Source: CAINOH01 sp041663565
GTDB taxonomy: Archaea > Micrarchaeota > Micrarchaeia > Norongarragalinales > CAINOH01
Assembly (NCBI GenBank): GCA_041663565.1
Contig: JBAYMJ010000032.1
Coordinates: 1-11,170 of the forward strand
DNA length: 11,170 nucleotides
Direction of reading: 5' to 3'
In this document: in pieces, positions 1 through 7,075 of the stretch
How positions within the stretch are numbered: position 1 is the stretch's first letter
Layout of the letters: each line of letters opens with the position of its first letter
The notes under the pieces: generated by a model
Told to the model about the DNA's origin: nothing
What the model saw: the letters and a program-made list of their open reading frames with translations, nothing else
Database searches by the model: none
Position numbers and translations under genes: made by a program

Positions 1-1896
1 GCGCTCAGTACCGCTGGAGATTACCCTAAGGTCGTTGGCAGTCGACGTGCCGAACCACGGCTGGTTGGCATCCACGCCAATGTCAATGGAACCGTGGGAG
101 CCGCTGTCGCTGACGCGAAGCACCCCATTCACTGCATTCCCGTTGACGTGCAGCGTGGCGCTTGGGCTCGTCGTCCCGATGCCGACGTTTCCCGTGTCGG
201 ATATGCGAACCCTTTCGACGATGTCGCCATCGCCGGTCCCCTTGGTGAAGAACGCCAGGCTGCCGTTTTCGGCGGACGTGCCGAATACTGATGCCACGGT
301 CGCAAAACGCCGTTGGTGGCCGCTGCTGTCCAGCCCGGTGAAGTAGATGTTTGCGCCCCTGCTGCTTGCGGAATACGCCTGCGCGGTGCCCAACGCCAGC
401 ACGTGCGGCCCGCCGCCGACGCTGTTGAATAGCTGGTTGATCCCAAGCGAATCCGTTGAGGTGTAATAGAACCGCGGGTCAGTGGTGCCGATACCGACGT
501 TGCCTTGCATTATGCTGGTTGAGTTTCCGTAGATGACAAGCGGGAGATAGTTGCCGGAACTGCGGTTGATGCTCTGGAAATAACTAATCCCATTGTATGC
601 CACCATTTCCAACCCGTTGCCGCCTGTCGGATACGGGTTGCTCGGGTAGACATCCTTAGCACGGATGTATCCTACAGTGTCAAGCGTGGTGTTGGGGCTT
701 GTCGTGCCGATGCCGACGTTGCCCGTGTTCCTTTGGATGGCAAAAACCGGAGTTGTCTGCCAGCCATAATACTCCCGCTCTATTCCGAAGTAAGTGTTCG
801 CAGTATCAATGACTTGCCTGAAGCCCGACACTGTGTCCCCGAGGTTCCACAGGATGGAATCATAACCGGAAGCGTCAGCATTGTTATTTCCGACTCTTAG
901 GTTTCCATAAACATCCAGCTTCGCCCCCGGAGCAGTCGCCCCGATGCCGACGTTCCCCTGCGTGTAATACGCGCTGGTCCCGCTTTGGGTCCAGTAGTTG
1001 CCGTTCACGCTGCCCGGCACCAGCGCGACGCCCTGGCGGTAGAACTCGGTGGCTGCCACGTTGCCGTAAACGTCAAGCCTTTGCGTCGGTACACTAGTAC
1101 CGATGCCGACGTTGTTTTGGCCGGTGACTATGAAACCCGGCCCGGAACCGCCCACGGCATAAAGGACGGCGTTAGAAGAAGCCGTGCCGTCAGTATATAC
1201 CCTCAATCCGCCGGCATACGTCCCGGTGGCGTTGCTGTTGTAGATTTTCGCAGCATACTCTTCACCCAACGACCCGCGAACCATAAGGGGCACGCTTGGG
1301 CTTGAAGTGCCAATACCGACGTTGCCCGTGCCGTAGTATATGTTCGAGCCCGAGGTCGTCCACTGGCTCGAGCCGTTGCCTCCGGTGAATGCGGAGCCGT
1401 TGACAGTGAAAGCGTAGGCGTTCACAGTCCCGTTCACGTCGAGTGTTTGCGTCGGGCCGGTTGTGCCGATGCCGACGTTACCAGCCGCGGTAACCGTCAT
1501 CCTCGGCTGGTTGTTAGTGTAGAAGGAAAGGTTCTTGTCTATGGCAGTCGCGATGGTCAGCTTGTCGTCGTGGCCCGCCAAGCCAATGTAGCCCCAGCGG
1601 GTGGTGTCGTTGTAGAACTCGATGTACGCAGCCGGGCCCGCGCCAGAAGTGTCTTGCAGCCGGAGGTCGGCGTCCTGGGCGGCAGTTATGTGCAAGGGCC
1701 GCTGGGGGGACGTCGCGCCTACTCCCACGTAGCCCGAGGTCGCGTTCACAAAAAGCGCGCCCGCGCCGACGTAGAAGTTGCTCGACGAGTTCATCGCGCC
1801 GTTCTGAACGACAAGCCCCGCGTATGCCTGCGGCAAGAGCGCGATGGCGAAGGCAAGTATAGCAGTAAACCAAAAATTCCTTGTCACAATTGCCAT
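1..1896 (-). CDS. Secreted fibre-like surface protein with GNVGIGT repeats (C-terminus beyond left edge)
   Basis: The minus-strand frame from the ATG at 1896 stays open for 632 codons to base 1, so the gene is 3'-truncated by the window. Residues 1-26 are a Sec signal peptide: Arg6, a hydrophobic core, then PQAYA before Gly27. The rest is a chain of beta-rich units, each opening with a GNVGIGTTSP-type motif, at residues 139, 191, 261 (NNVGIG), 314, 392, 465 and 569, plus a degenerate YVGVG at 56. Motifs are usually followed by a phrase such as TLDVNG or KLDVYG. This architecture is known from phage tail fibres and large cell-surface proteins, which often end in an S74 intramolecular chaperone domain; any such domain here would lie outside the window. 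A Shine-Dalgarno GGAGTGG sits 7 nt before the ATG. It lies 69 bp behind the 394-residue pilin-like gene. Likely role is an exported adhesin or fibre; the ligand is unknown. Confidence 0.85.
   Translation of the reverse strand, partial: MAIVTRNFWFTAILAFAIALLPQAYAGLVVQNGAMNSSSNFYVGAGALFVNATSGYVGVGATSPQRPLHITAAQDADLRLQDTSGAGPAAYIEFYNDTTRWGYIGLAGHDDKLTIATAIDKNLSFYTNNQPRMTVTAAGNVGIGTTGPTQTLDVNGTVNAYAFTVNGSAFTGGNGSSQWTTSGSNIYYGTGNVGIGTSSPSVPLMVRGSLGEEYAAKIYNSNATGTYAGGLRVYTDGTASSNAVLYAVGGSGPGFIVTGQNNVGIGTSVPTQRLDVYGNVAATEFYRQGVALVPGSVNGNYWTQSGTSAYYTQGNVGIGATAPGAKLDVYGNLRVGNNNADASGYDSILWNLGDTVSGFRQVIDTANTYFGIEREYYGWQTTPVFAIQRNTGNVGIGTTSPNTTLDTVGYIRAKDVYPSNPYPTGGNGLEMVAYNGISYFQSINRSSGNYLPLVIYGNSTSIMQGNVGIGTTDPRFYYTSTDSLGINQLFNSVGGGPHVLALGTAQAYSASSRGANIYFTGLDSSGHQRRFATVASVFGTSAENGSLAFFTKGTGDGDIVERVRISDTGNVGIGTTSPSATLHVNGNAVNGVLRVSDSGSHGSIDIGVDANQPWFGTSTANDLRVISSGTER
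56..1732 (-). repeat. Eight imperfect coding repeats (GNVGIGT units)
   Basis: On the plus strand, near-identical strings of the form GTGCCGATGCCGACGTTGCC recur near 175, 488, 707, 950, 1101, 1310 and 1469, with a diverged copy near 1715. They are in frame in the minus-strand gene and encode GNVGIGT. Spacing is irregular, 52 to 104 codons, so this is a protein-domain repeat rather than a DNA satellite or CRISPR. Confidence 0.85.
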
Positions 1897-1903
1897 AAGA
1901 ACC

Positions 1904-1910
1904 CCACTCC
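1904..1910 (-). promoter_or_regulatory. Shine-Dalgarno site of the fibre-like gene
   Basis: GGAGTGG on the minus strand lies 7 nt before the ATG at 1896 and fixes that start. The 69-bp gap to the upstream gene has a short T-run just after the upstream stop and no convincing TATA box, so read-through from the upstream gene is plausible. Confidence 0.6.
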
Positions 1911-1965
1911 TGTACCCAATTATTCCCCTGTCCCTTGCGCACAAATTACGCATCCAATGTAAAAA

Positions 1966-3150
1966 TCATGGCGTCCCGTACTGCCGCAGCCCGCCCATCA
2001 GGCACAGCGAGCCGGACGGGCTTATGTACGAGACGTTTATGCCTGAAAGGTTCTGGACCACGAACGACCCTTCGGGCGCGCCTGCGCAGCTCGCGTCGTA
2101 GTCGTTGCAGTTCGCGTCCTCAATGCACAGGCTCCCGGACGTGTTTATGTAGGCGCGCGCGACCCCGGCCGCATCCCGCACCACGAACGGCCCTGAGGGC
2201 GCGGCTGCGCAACTTGCGCCGGAGTAGCACCCGCCCGCGAGTACCAGGCCGCCGGTCGGAGTGAACAGCGCGACGTTGTTGCCGGAGTCGTCCTGTATCG
2301 TCACCAGGAATTGTATTGCAGACCAGGCGGATATCACAAAGTCCTGGCTTTCCGGCACGCCCGCAGAAAGGGTGACTAGTGCAGTCGTAGAATTGTATGA
2401 CGCACCGGCGCTTGCGCTTGCGACGAACGTGGCAGTCGGGCCTGCAAATGAAGCGTTGAGCGAGTAATACCCTGAAGCGTTCGCGGTTGCTGACTGCGGG
2501 GAAGTCGAATTGAGGGACACCACCGCACCGGACACGCCGGCCCCGTAGGCGTCGTAGACCCAGCCGGAAAGCACGGCGTAGGACAACGGCAAAGGCGACG
2601 GGCTGGGGGCGGGCGTGGGGCTTGGGACGGACGAGCTTGCGCAGGTGCCTGAAAGCGAGCTGCCGCCCTGGTTCACGCCGGTTGCGGGACCGGTAGAGTA
2701 CACGATGTCGACGCTTTCAAACTCAAAGGACGCGCCCGCCTGCTTTCCAACGCAGGGGTTCTGGGCGACCCCGAAGCTTGAGTTGTACAGGGTGACGCTT
2801 TGCCCTGGCGCGAACGCTTGGCTCTGGCTCGCGTCCGTAGGCCAAAAGCTCAGCCCGGTTTCGGAAGTGTTGAAGAATACCGCGGTGAGCGTGGCCTGCT
2901 CGTCGAGCCTGTTGGTCAGCGTGATTGCGATGTCGCCGGAGCTCAGCTTCAGCCCGGTTATGGCAAACGGGTATGCGCTCGACCAGTAGGCCTTCGACTG
3001 CTGACTCATCACCCCGCCCTCGCCAGTTGCAAACGACGGGAAACCGCCCACCGCATTGACCACTATGAGCGATACCGCGATGACCGCGCCCAGTATGACC
3101 AGGTACTCGGCCGAACCCTGCGCCCTGCTCGCGTTAAAGTTCCTACCCAT
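1966..3150 (-). CDS. Class III signal peptide protein: pilin-like module, CarboxypepD_reg-like domain and Cys-bearing repeats
   Basis: This 394-residue surface protein starts with a class III (archaeal type IV pilin-like) signal: basic residues, then QGSAEYLVILGAV (11-23), with the prepilin peptidase expected to cut just before Gln11 and the Glu at mature position 5. Residues about 50-170 form a pilin-type head with two cysteines (C133, C170), a likely disulfide. A Pro/Ser/Thr linker (175-188) leads to a beta-sandwich at about 194-275 that resembles carboxypeptidase regulatory-like domains (SGWVYDAYGAGVSGAVV, ASGYYSL). Three repeats follow, at about 281-307, 321-346 and 363-387, of the form FVV-x5-G-x4-YI-x3-GSLCL, joined by Cys-containing loops. 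The N-terminal 170 residues are homologous to the next gene upstream. It is probably assembled into or anchored by a pilus-like structure. The ligand is unknown. Confidence 0.85.
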   Translation of the reverse strand: MGRNFNASRAQGSAEYLVILGAVIAVSLIVVNAVGGFPSFATGEGGVMSQQSKAYWSSAYPFAITGLKLSSGDIAITLTNRLDEQATLTAVFFNTSETGLSFWPTDASQSQAFAPGQSVTLYNSSFGVAQNPCVGKQAGASFEFESVDIVYSTGPATGVNQGGSSLSGTCASSSVPSPTPAPSPSPLPLSYAVLSGWVYDAYGAGVSGAVVSLNSTSPQSATANASGYYSLNASFAGPTATFVASASAGASYNSTTALVTLSAGVPESQDFVISAWSAIQFLVTIQDDSGNNVALFTPTGGLVLAGGCYSGASCAAAPSGPFVVRDAAGVARAYINTSGSLCIEDANCNDYDASCAGAPEGSFVVQNLSGINVSYISPSGSLCLMGGLRQYGTP

Positions 3151-3198
3151 GCCCCTTCAATCGCCTTAAACAATGATAGTATGCGTAAGGGTTCTTTC

Positions 3199-3207
3199 GT
3201 TTTAAAC
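3199..3207 (-). promoter_or_regulatory. Candidate TATA box for the 394-residue pilin-like gene
   Basis: GTTTAAAAC on the minus strand lies about 53 nt before the ATG at 3150. Transcription from it would begin near 3177 and give a leader of roughly 28 nt. Position and composition fit an archaeal TATA element, but only the sequence supports it. Confidence 0.4.
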
Positions 3208-3262
3208 CGTGCGGGGGGTTCGGCGCAATAATCGGGATTGAAAGGCGGCCGGGCCAAGCGGC

Positions 3263-4666
3263 TCACTTGTAGGAGCCCGTGTCGATTACAAAGACCTTGC
3301 CTGCACCATTGCAAGAAGCGTATGCAAAAGTGGCTTCGGGGGAGAAGGCTACGTCTTCAATATCCACGCCGCTTATGGGCAGGTAGTAAGCAATCGAGTT
3401 ATTGGCAGTGCTGATGAGGTATACCCTATCGTGCCAAGCGGACGCAACGTATGCATACGAACCACTGGGGGTTATGGCTAAGCCCATGGGATAGGAACCG
3501 GTAATCGTGATGTTTTTAACTACGGCATTAGTTGCCGTGCTGAAGACCGCGATAGCGTCATTGGCAGGGTATTGGTAAGAAATGTATACATAGGCTCCAT
3601 CAGGGGTGACGGCCAGGCGTTGGGCATTGTTGGGAATGGCGTAGGTTCCGGAGGTGCTGTTTGTTGCGGTGTTGATGGCAACCAAGCTGCTCCCGGAGGA
3701 GATGACGTACGCATAGGCGCCGCTTGGAGCAAACGCTATTTCAGACGGCATACTGCCGACCGAAATGTTCCTCAGAATCGAGTTGGTCGAGGTGCTGATG
3801 ACTGAGACCTTGCCGTCGAGTTGGTTCGCAACGTACGCATAGTCGCCATTTGGGGCCACTGCCACGCCATTGGGCCAGTTGCCAACGGGTATGGTTGCTG
3901 CGACGGTGTTAGACGAGGTGTTGATGACCGAGACAGTGTTGGAAGCAAAGTTGGTGAAGTACGCGTAGGCGCCATCGGGCGTGAAGGCCACGTCATAAGG
4001 CCGGCTGCTGAAGGTGATGTTGGCAACTACGGTCTTGGTAGCGGTGTTGATGACCGCGACTATGGCCGAGCCGGACTGCGTGACGTAGGCAAGAGAACCG
4101 TCGGGGGATAAGGATATTTTTTTTGGGCTGCCACCAACCGCGATTGTGTAAGCAATCTTAGGCGAAACCATGGTGGAGCAGCGTGCAACCAGGGGTTTGA
4201 CACCAGTCTGCTTTACACCAGTCACGCTCCCATCATTATATGTGAAGACGACTTTCGCGAATTCATAAGATTGGCCTGCTGTTTTTCCCGTGCAGGGGTT
4301 GCCGAACGTGAACGACTGGTTCGAGACCGCCAATTCCTGGCCGGAGGCGAAAATAATCGCGGAGGAATATGCCGAATACGTGTTGCCGGCCGAATCCTGC
4401 ACGTCGATGGCAGTAAGCTGCAGCACGCTGGTCTGCGTGTTTCTCAATTGCAGATTGATTAGGCCCTGCGTCAGGTTATACGCAACTATAGAAAACGGCG
4501 CCGCGCTTGCCCAGTACGCCTGCGACTGCTGCTCCTTGACTGTTGAACCGGTTGAGGGAAGTGCGCTTGACGCCTGCACCACCACAAGCGACACCATCAG
4601 CACCGCGCCAAGAATGACAAGATACTCCGTGGAGCCTTGCGCCCGGATGCGCCTGGAAGCGTGCAT
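3263..4666 (-). CDS. Class III signal peptide protein with C-terminal seven-repeat YVTN beta-propeller
   Basis: This is a 467-residue surface protein. The open frame extends further upstream, but the ATG at 4666 is chosen because it puts the class III signal at the N-terminus: MHASRRIRA, then QGSTEYLVILGAV (10-22). Residues about 45-163 are a pilin-type head homologous to the 394-residue neighbour, with matching phrases (QSQAYWASAAPF, FGNPCTGKTAG) and the same cysteine pair (C125, C163). From about 170 there are seven YVTN-type propeller repeats, whose [STA]P-x-G-x-[YFL]-[AV]-Y signatures fall near 187, 229, 271, 313, 354, 399 and a degenerate one at 442, enough to close a seven-bladed propeller. 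Many Asn-x-Ser/Thr sequons fit an extracellular glycoprotein. YVTN propellers occur in archaeal surface-layer proteins. Probable role is cell-surface display or adhesion. No clear Shine-Dalgarno precedes the ATG. Confidence 0.88.
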   Translation of the reverse strand: MHASRRIRAQGSTEYLVILGAVLMVSLVVVQASSALPSTGSTVKEQQSQAYWASAAPFSIVAYNLTQGLINLQLRNTQTSVLQLTAIDVQDSAGNTYSAYSSAIIFASGQELAVSNQSFTFGNPCTGKTAGQSYEFAKVVFTYNDGSVTGVKQTGVKPLVARCSTMVSPKIAYTIAVGGSPKKISLSPDGSLAYVTQSGSAIVAVINTATKTVVANITFSSRPYDVAFTPDGAYAYFTNFASNTVSVINTSSNTVAATIPVGNWPNGVAVAPNGDYAYVANQLDGKVSVISTSTNSILRNISVGSMPSEIAFAPSGAYAYVISSGSSLVAINTATNSTSGTYAIPNNAQRLAVTPDGAYVYISYQYPANDAIAVFSTATNAVVKNITITGSYPMGLAITPSGSYAYVASAWHDRVYLISTANNSIAYYLPISGVDIEDVAFSPEATFAYASCNGAGKVFVIDTGSYK

Positions 4667-4713
4667 GAAAATGGGAATGCCGCCCTCGTTCTTATGCCTT
4701 ACCAGAAGCCGCA

Positions 4714-4767
4714 CCCTTCCCGGGCAAAGGGGAAGCTGGCGGGAGCCCACCCCCTTCCGGGCAAAGG
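4714..4767. repeat. Direct repeat pair upstream of the hydrogenase promoter
   Basis: CCCTTCCCGGGCAAAGG (4714-4730) and CCCTTCCGGGCAAAGG (4752-4767) are the same element with one base inserted. Their starts are 38 bp apart. The second copy ends a few bases before the TATA box of the hydrogenase genes. Each copy is loosely dyad-symmetric (CCTT ... AAAGG). A regulator site is plausible but not shown. Confidence 0.5.
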
Positions 4768-4770
4768 TAA

Positions 4771-4780
4771 CTTTAAATCC
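4771..4780 (+). promoter_or_regulatory. TATA box of the hydrogenase genes (predicts leaderless mRNA)
   Basis: CTTTAAATCC is centred about 28 bp before the ATG at 4803, so the predicted transcription start falls at or within a few bases of the start codon. There is no Shine-Dalgarno between the box and the ATG, which agrees with a leaderless transcript, common in archaea. Confidence 0.6.
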
Positions 4781-4802
4781 TTTTGAAGCGTCCACACTCA
4801 GT

Positions 4803-5282
4803 ATGGCAAGAAAAATCCGCTTGGGATGGTTCTCGTTCTCCTGCTGCGAGGACAACACCGTGCTCTTTGCCGAGATACTCAACGACCACTTCTTCATGGT
4901 GCAGGAAAAGTTCGACATAATCCACGCCAAGGTCCTGCAGAACGTCAACAAGTGGGAGGAGATGGACGTCGCGTTCGTGGAAGGCGCGATAGCGAACAAG
5001 GAGCAGGAAGAGACCTTGAAGAAAATCAGGGGCCTGAGCAAGACGCTGGTCGCAATCGGCTCGTGCGCCTGCACCGGGATGCCTTCGGCTTCGCGCAACA
5101 ACTTCGACGAGGCAACGATACACGAAATCCGGTTCATCAAGGACAAGTTCAACCTGCTTGACAAGGTCCACCCGCTGAAGGACATCGTGAAGGTGGACAT
5201 GGAAGTGAACGGCTGCCCGATGGACGAAAACAGGTTCCTCGATGCGCTGAATGCGGTAATCAGGATGTACGGTGAACGGTAG
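4803..5282 (+). CDS. [NiFe] hydrogenase, small (electron-transfer) subunit
   Basis: This 159-residue protein is the short form of a [NiFe]-hydrogenase small subunit, with room for the proximal iron-sulfur cluster only. Visible landmarks in order are WFSFSCCED (9-17), VEGAI (59-63), AIGSCACTGMPS (84-95) and NGCPMD (136-141), matching the usual order of a first Cys motif, EG, G-x-C-A-x-x-G and GCP. Candidate cluster ligands are C14/C15, C88 (or C90) and C138. The usual first CxxC is replaced here by adjacent cysteines. The protein hands electrons between the large-subunit active site and an unidentified partner; no flavin or ferredoxin subunit is encoded nearby. The ATG at 4803 is preferred over longer frames because a TATA box sits about 28 bp upstream. 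The stop directly abuts the large-subunit start, so the two are co-translated. No membrane segment is seen, so it is probably cytosolic. Confidence 0.88.
   Translation: MARKIRLGWFSFSCCEDNTVLFAEILNDHFFMVQEKFDIIHAKVLQNVNKWEEMDVAFVEGAIANKEQEETLKKIRGLSKTLVAIGSCACTGMPSASRNNFDEATIHEIRFIKDKFNLLDKVHPLKDIVKVDMEVNGCPMDENRFLDALNAVIRMYGER
5271..5275 (+). promoter_or_regulatory. Shine-Dalgarno of the hydrogenase large subunit
   Basis: GGTGA, a strong archaeal ribosome-binding site, lies inside the last codons of the small-subunit gene, 7 nt before the ATG at 5283. It supports that start and translation from the same mRNA as the small subunit. Confidence 0.65.
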
Positions 5283-6584
5283 ATGCACGGCGGACACGAT
5301 TCTGAAAACTTGGAGCTTGGCATCGAGGGCCTGAGCAAGGTCGAAGGCCACATCGACATGGAAGTCAAGGTCACCGGCGGCAAGGTCGAGTACGCAAAGC
5401 TCAAGATTCCCGAAGCCAAGAGGTTTTACACCCAAGCAGTCCGCGGAAAGCCGATGCAGGCAATCGCCCAGCTCGTGTCGCGCATCTGCGGCACGTGCTC
5501 GATGTCGCACATCTTCGGCTGCACCAAGTCCATCGAGGACGCAATCGGCCTCGTTCCCTCCGAGCAGACGATGACGCAGCGCAGGCTCGCAATGTGGGCG
5601 CACCTCATCCGCGACCACCCCCTTCATTTGTACTTCTTCGTGCTCCCGGACCTTTTCGACAAGGGCTCGGTGTTCGACTTCACCTCGCCTGAGGAGAAGA
5701 AAATCATCGCAACCGCGCTCGAAATCAAGGCAGCTGGCAACAACCTCTCGAAGATGGTGGCCGGACGCTCCATACACGCGCCGTGGCCCGTGCTTGGGGG
5801 GTTTACGCAAATCCCGGACAGGGCAAAATACCCGAACATGCTCCACGACTTGGAGCACGCGCGGGAGCACTCGCTTGAGCTTCTTGACGTGTTCTACGGC
5901 TGCCCGTGGAAGTTCGAACATGACACCAACTACGTGGCGATGGTCGGGCCGAAGTTCGACTACCTTTCAGGCGACTTGGTCTCCTCAAGCGGGCTCAAGA
6001 TTGCCGAGAAGGACTTCGACAAGTACGCCGAGCGCATCTGGAAGGACTACTCAACCGCATCCGCATTCCTTTTGCAGGGAAAGGACTACATGGTCGGCTC
6101 TATGTCGCGGCTCAACCTGGGAAAGAAGTTCCTGCACGGGCAGACGCAGAAGGACTGCGCAAAACAGCTTGTAAGGTTCCCGTCCAAGAACGTTTACGAT
6201 AATGACCTGGCGCAGGCAATCGAGACCATCGACTCGATAAACCAGGCGATTGACGTCTTGGAGTCCACGGATTTCAAGCCGGAAGCGCCGGTCCAGCCCT
6301 CAAGGAAGGACGGCACGGGGTTTGCGGTGGTCGAGGCTCCGAGAGGCGTCCTCTACTACAACGTGGCCATCAAGGAAGGAAAGGTGCAGAGCATGAGCGT
6401 CGCCATCCCAACCGGGCAGAACCAGGTGAGGATGGAAAAGGATCTTGAGGAGATGGTGCAGCAGCAGGTTGACGCGGGAAAGGACAAGGACTACATAGTG
6501 CACGAGATGGAGAAATTGATTCGCGCGTACGACCCGTGCATGAGCTGCGCCACGCACTTCTTGAAGGTCAAGTGGAAGAAGTGA
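5283..6584 (+). CDS. [NiFe] hydrogenase, large (catalytic) subunit
   Basis: This 433-residue protein is a nickel-dependent hydrogenase large subunit that splits or forms H2 at a NiFe(CN)2CO centre. The two metal-binding motifs are intact: RICGTC (R67, C69, C72) near the N-terminus and DPCMSCATH (C419, C422, H425) at the C-terminus. Other family landmarks are IEGLSKVEGH (14-23) and IRDHPLHLYFFVLPDLF downstream of the first motif. After H425 there is a short tail of eight residues (FLKVKWKK), the type of extension that a maturation protease removes once nickel is inserted. The protein is cytosolic in character and looks closest to group 3-type enzymes, but the subgroup cannot be fixed by eye. 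The ATG follows the small-subunit stop with no gap. The gene's 3' end overlaps the convergent protease gene by 17 bp. Confidence 0.93.
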   Translation: MHGGHDSENLELGIEGLSKVEGHIDMEVKVTGGKVEYAKLKIPEAKRFYTQAVRGKPMQAIAQLVSRICGTCSMSHIFGCTKSIEDAIGLVPSEQTMTQRRLAMWAHLIRDHPLHLYFFVLPDLFDKGSVFDFTSPEEKKIIATALEIKAAGNNLSKMVAGRSIHAPWPVLGGFTQIPDRAKYPNMLHDLEHAREHSLELLDVFYGCPWKFEHDTNYVAMVGPKFDYLSGDLVSSSGLKIAEKDFDKYAERIWKDYSTASAFLLQGKDYMVGSMSRLNLGKKFLHGQTQKDCAKQLVRFPSKNVYDNDLAQAIETIDSINQAIDVLESTDFKPEAPVQPSRKDGTGFAVVEAPRGVLYYNVAIKEGKVQSMSVAIPTGQNQVRMEKDLEEMVQQQVDAGKDKDYIVHEMEKLIRAYDPCMSCATHFLKVKWKK

Positions 6585-7053
6585 AAACTGCCGGAAGGAG
6601 TTTTTCCACCCCAGCCAGCGCCTTCTTCCCATCCATTTTTTGCGGAACCGCTATTATCCTCACAGAGTCAACCATACCGGCCTTGAGGAGGATTTTGAGG
6701 TTCCACGCCAGGTCGAAGTCGTGCATTGAGACAACGCGCGGGAGCTCCAAATCGCCAAGGTCGTCAACAATCGAGACCTTTCGGATTCCGGCCGCAACAT
6801 CAAGAATTACCAAGTCCCGACCGTACTCGTAGAGGTCGTCGATGCCATCCAGTTCGATGAACTCGATTTTGGGAAATTTCTTGCGTAGCGAGGGAAGGAT
6901 GCGGAGGGCAAGCGAGTCCTGCGGCACCAGTGGGTTGCCAAAGACCAGGATTTTTTGCTTGGTTTTTCCGCTCTTGCTGTCTTCTTCGGGGGAATGCGAA
7001 TGGACCGAATTCAACGGGTTCCAACTGGAGTGCTCGTGGTGCATTGAAATCAT
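6568..7053 (-). CDS. Hydrogenase maturation protease (M52, HyaD/HybD/HycI family)
   Basis: The product is a small endopeptidase (about 161 residues) that trims the C-terminal tail of a [NiFe]-hydrogenase large subunit after nickel loading. Family signs are FGNPLVPQDSLALRI near residue 38, with Asp46 at the position of the HybD Glu16 nickel ligand, LVILDVAAG (Asp85, matching HybD Asp62), and SMHDFDL (His111, matching HybD His93). It lies convergent to the hydrogenase it probably processes, and the two stops overlap. The first ~30 residues are an unusual hydrophilic His-rich lead (HHEH, HSH) not typical of the family. The ATG at 7053 is chosen for its TATA-like element about 30 bp upstream. The ATG at 7044 and TTG at 7059 or 7014 are alternatives; none removes the HSH segment. 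Confidence 0.85.
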   Translation of the reverse strand: MISMHHEHSSWNPLNSVHSHSPEEDSKSGKTKQKILVFGNPLVPQDSLALRILPSLRKKFPKIEFIELDGIDDLYEYGRDLVILDVAAGIRKVSIVDDLGDLELPRVVSMHDFDLAWNLKILLKAGMVDSVRIIAVPQKMDGKKALAGVEKLLPAVFTSST

Positions 7054-7075
7054 CGGCAAAAGTGGTTATGACCGG

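Noticed and set aside
56..1732. CRISPR array
   Set aside because: Repeats are imperfect, irregularly spaced by 150-310 bases and in frame within one gene.
1514..1942. Minus-strand frame of 142 codons at the start of the fibre region
   Set aside because: It is in a different minus frame from the GNVGIGT gene, Arg-rich and without motifs.
1447..1962. Plus-strand frame of 171 codons
   Set aside because: It is a shadow of the fibre-like gene: the minus frame carries a signal peptide, repeats and a ribosome-binding site, while this one has low-complexity sequence.
4290..4802. N-terminal extension of the hydrogenase small subunit in an open frame from 4290
   Set aside because: The extension lies antisense to the pilin-propeller gene and its promoter; the TATA box before 4803 and family length support the short form.
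4667..5419. Upstream extension of the YVTN-propeller frame to 5419
   Set aside because: It runs antisense through the hydrogenase small subunit and would bury the class III signal peptide in the middle of the protein.
4773..5921. Minus-strand open frame of 382 codons opposite the hydrogenase genes
   Set aside because: It is the antisense shadow of the GC-rich hydrogenase genes, is rich in His, Arg and Val, has no motif, and conflicts with strong homology on the plus strand.
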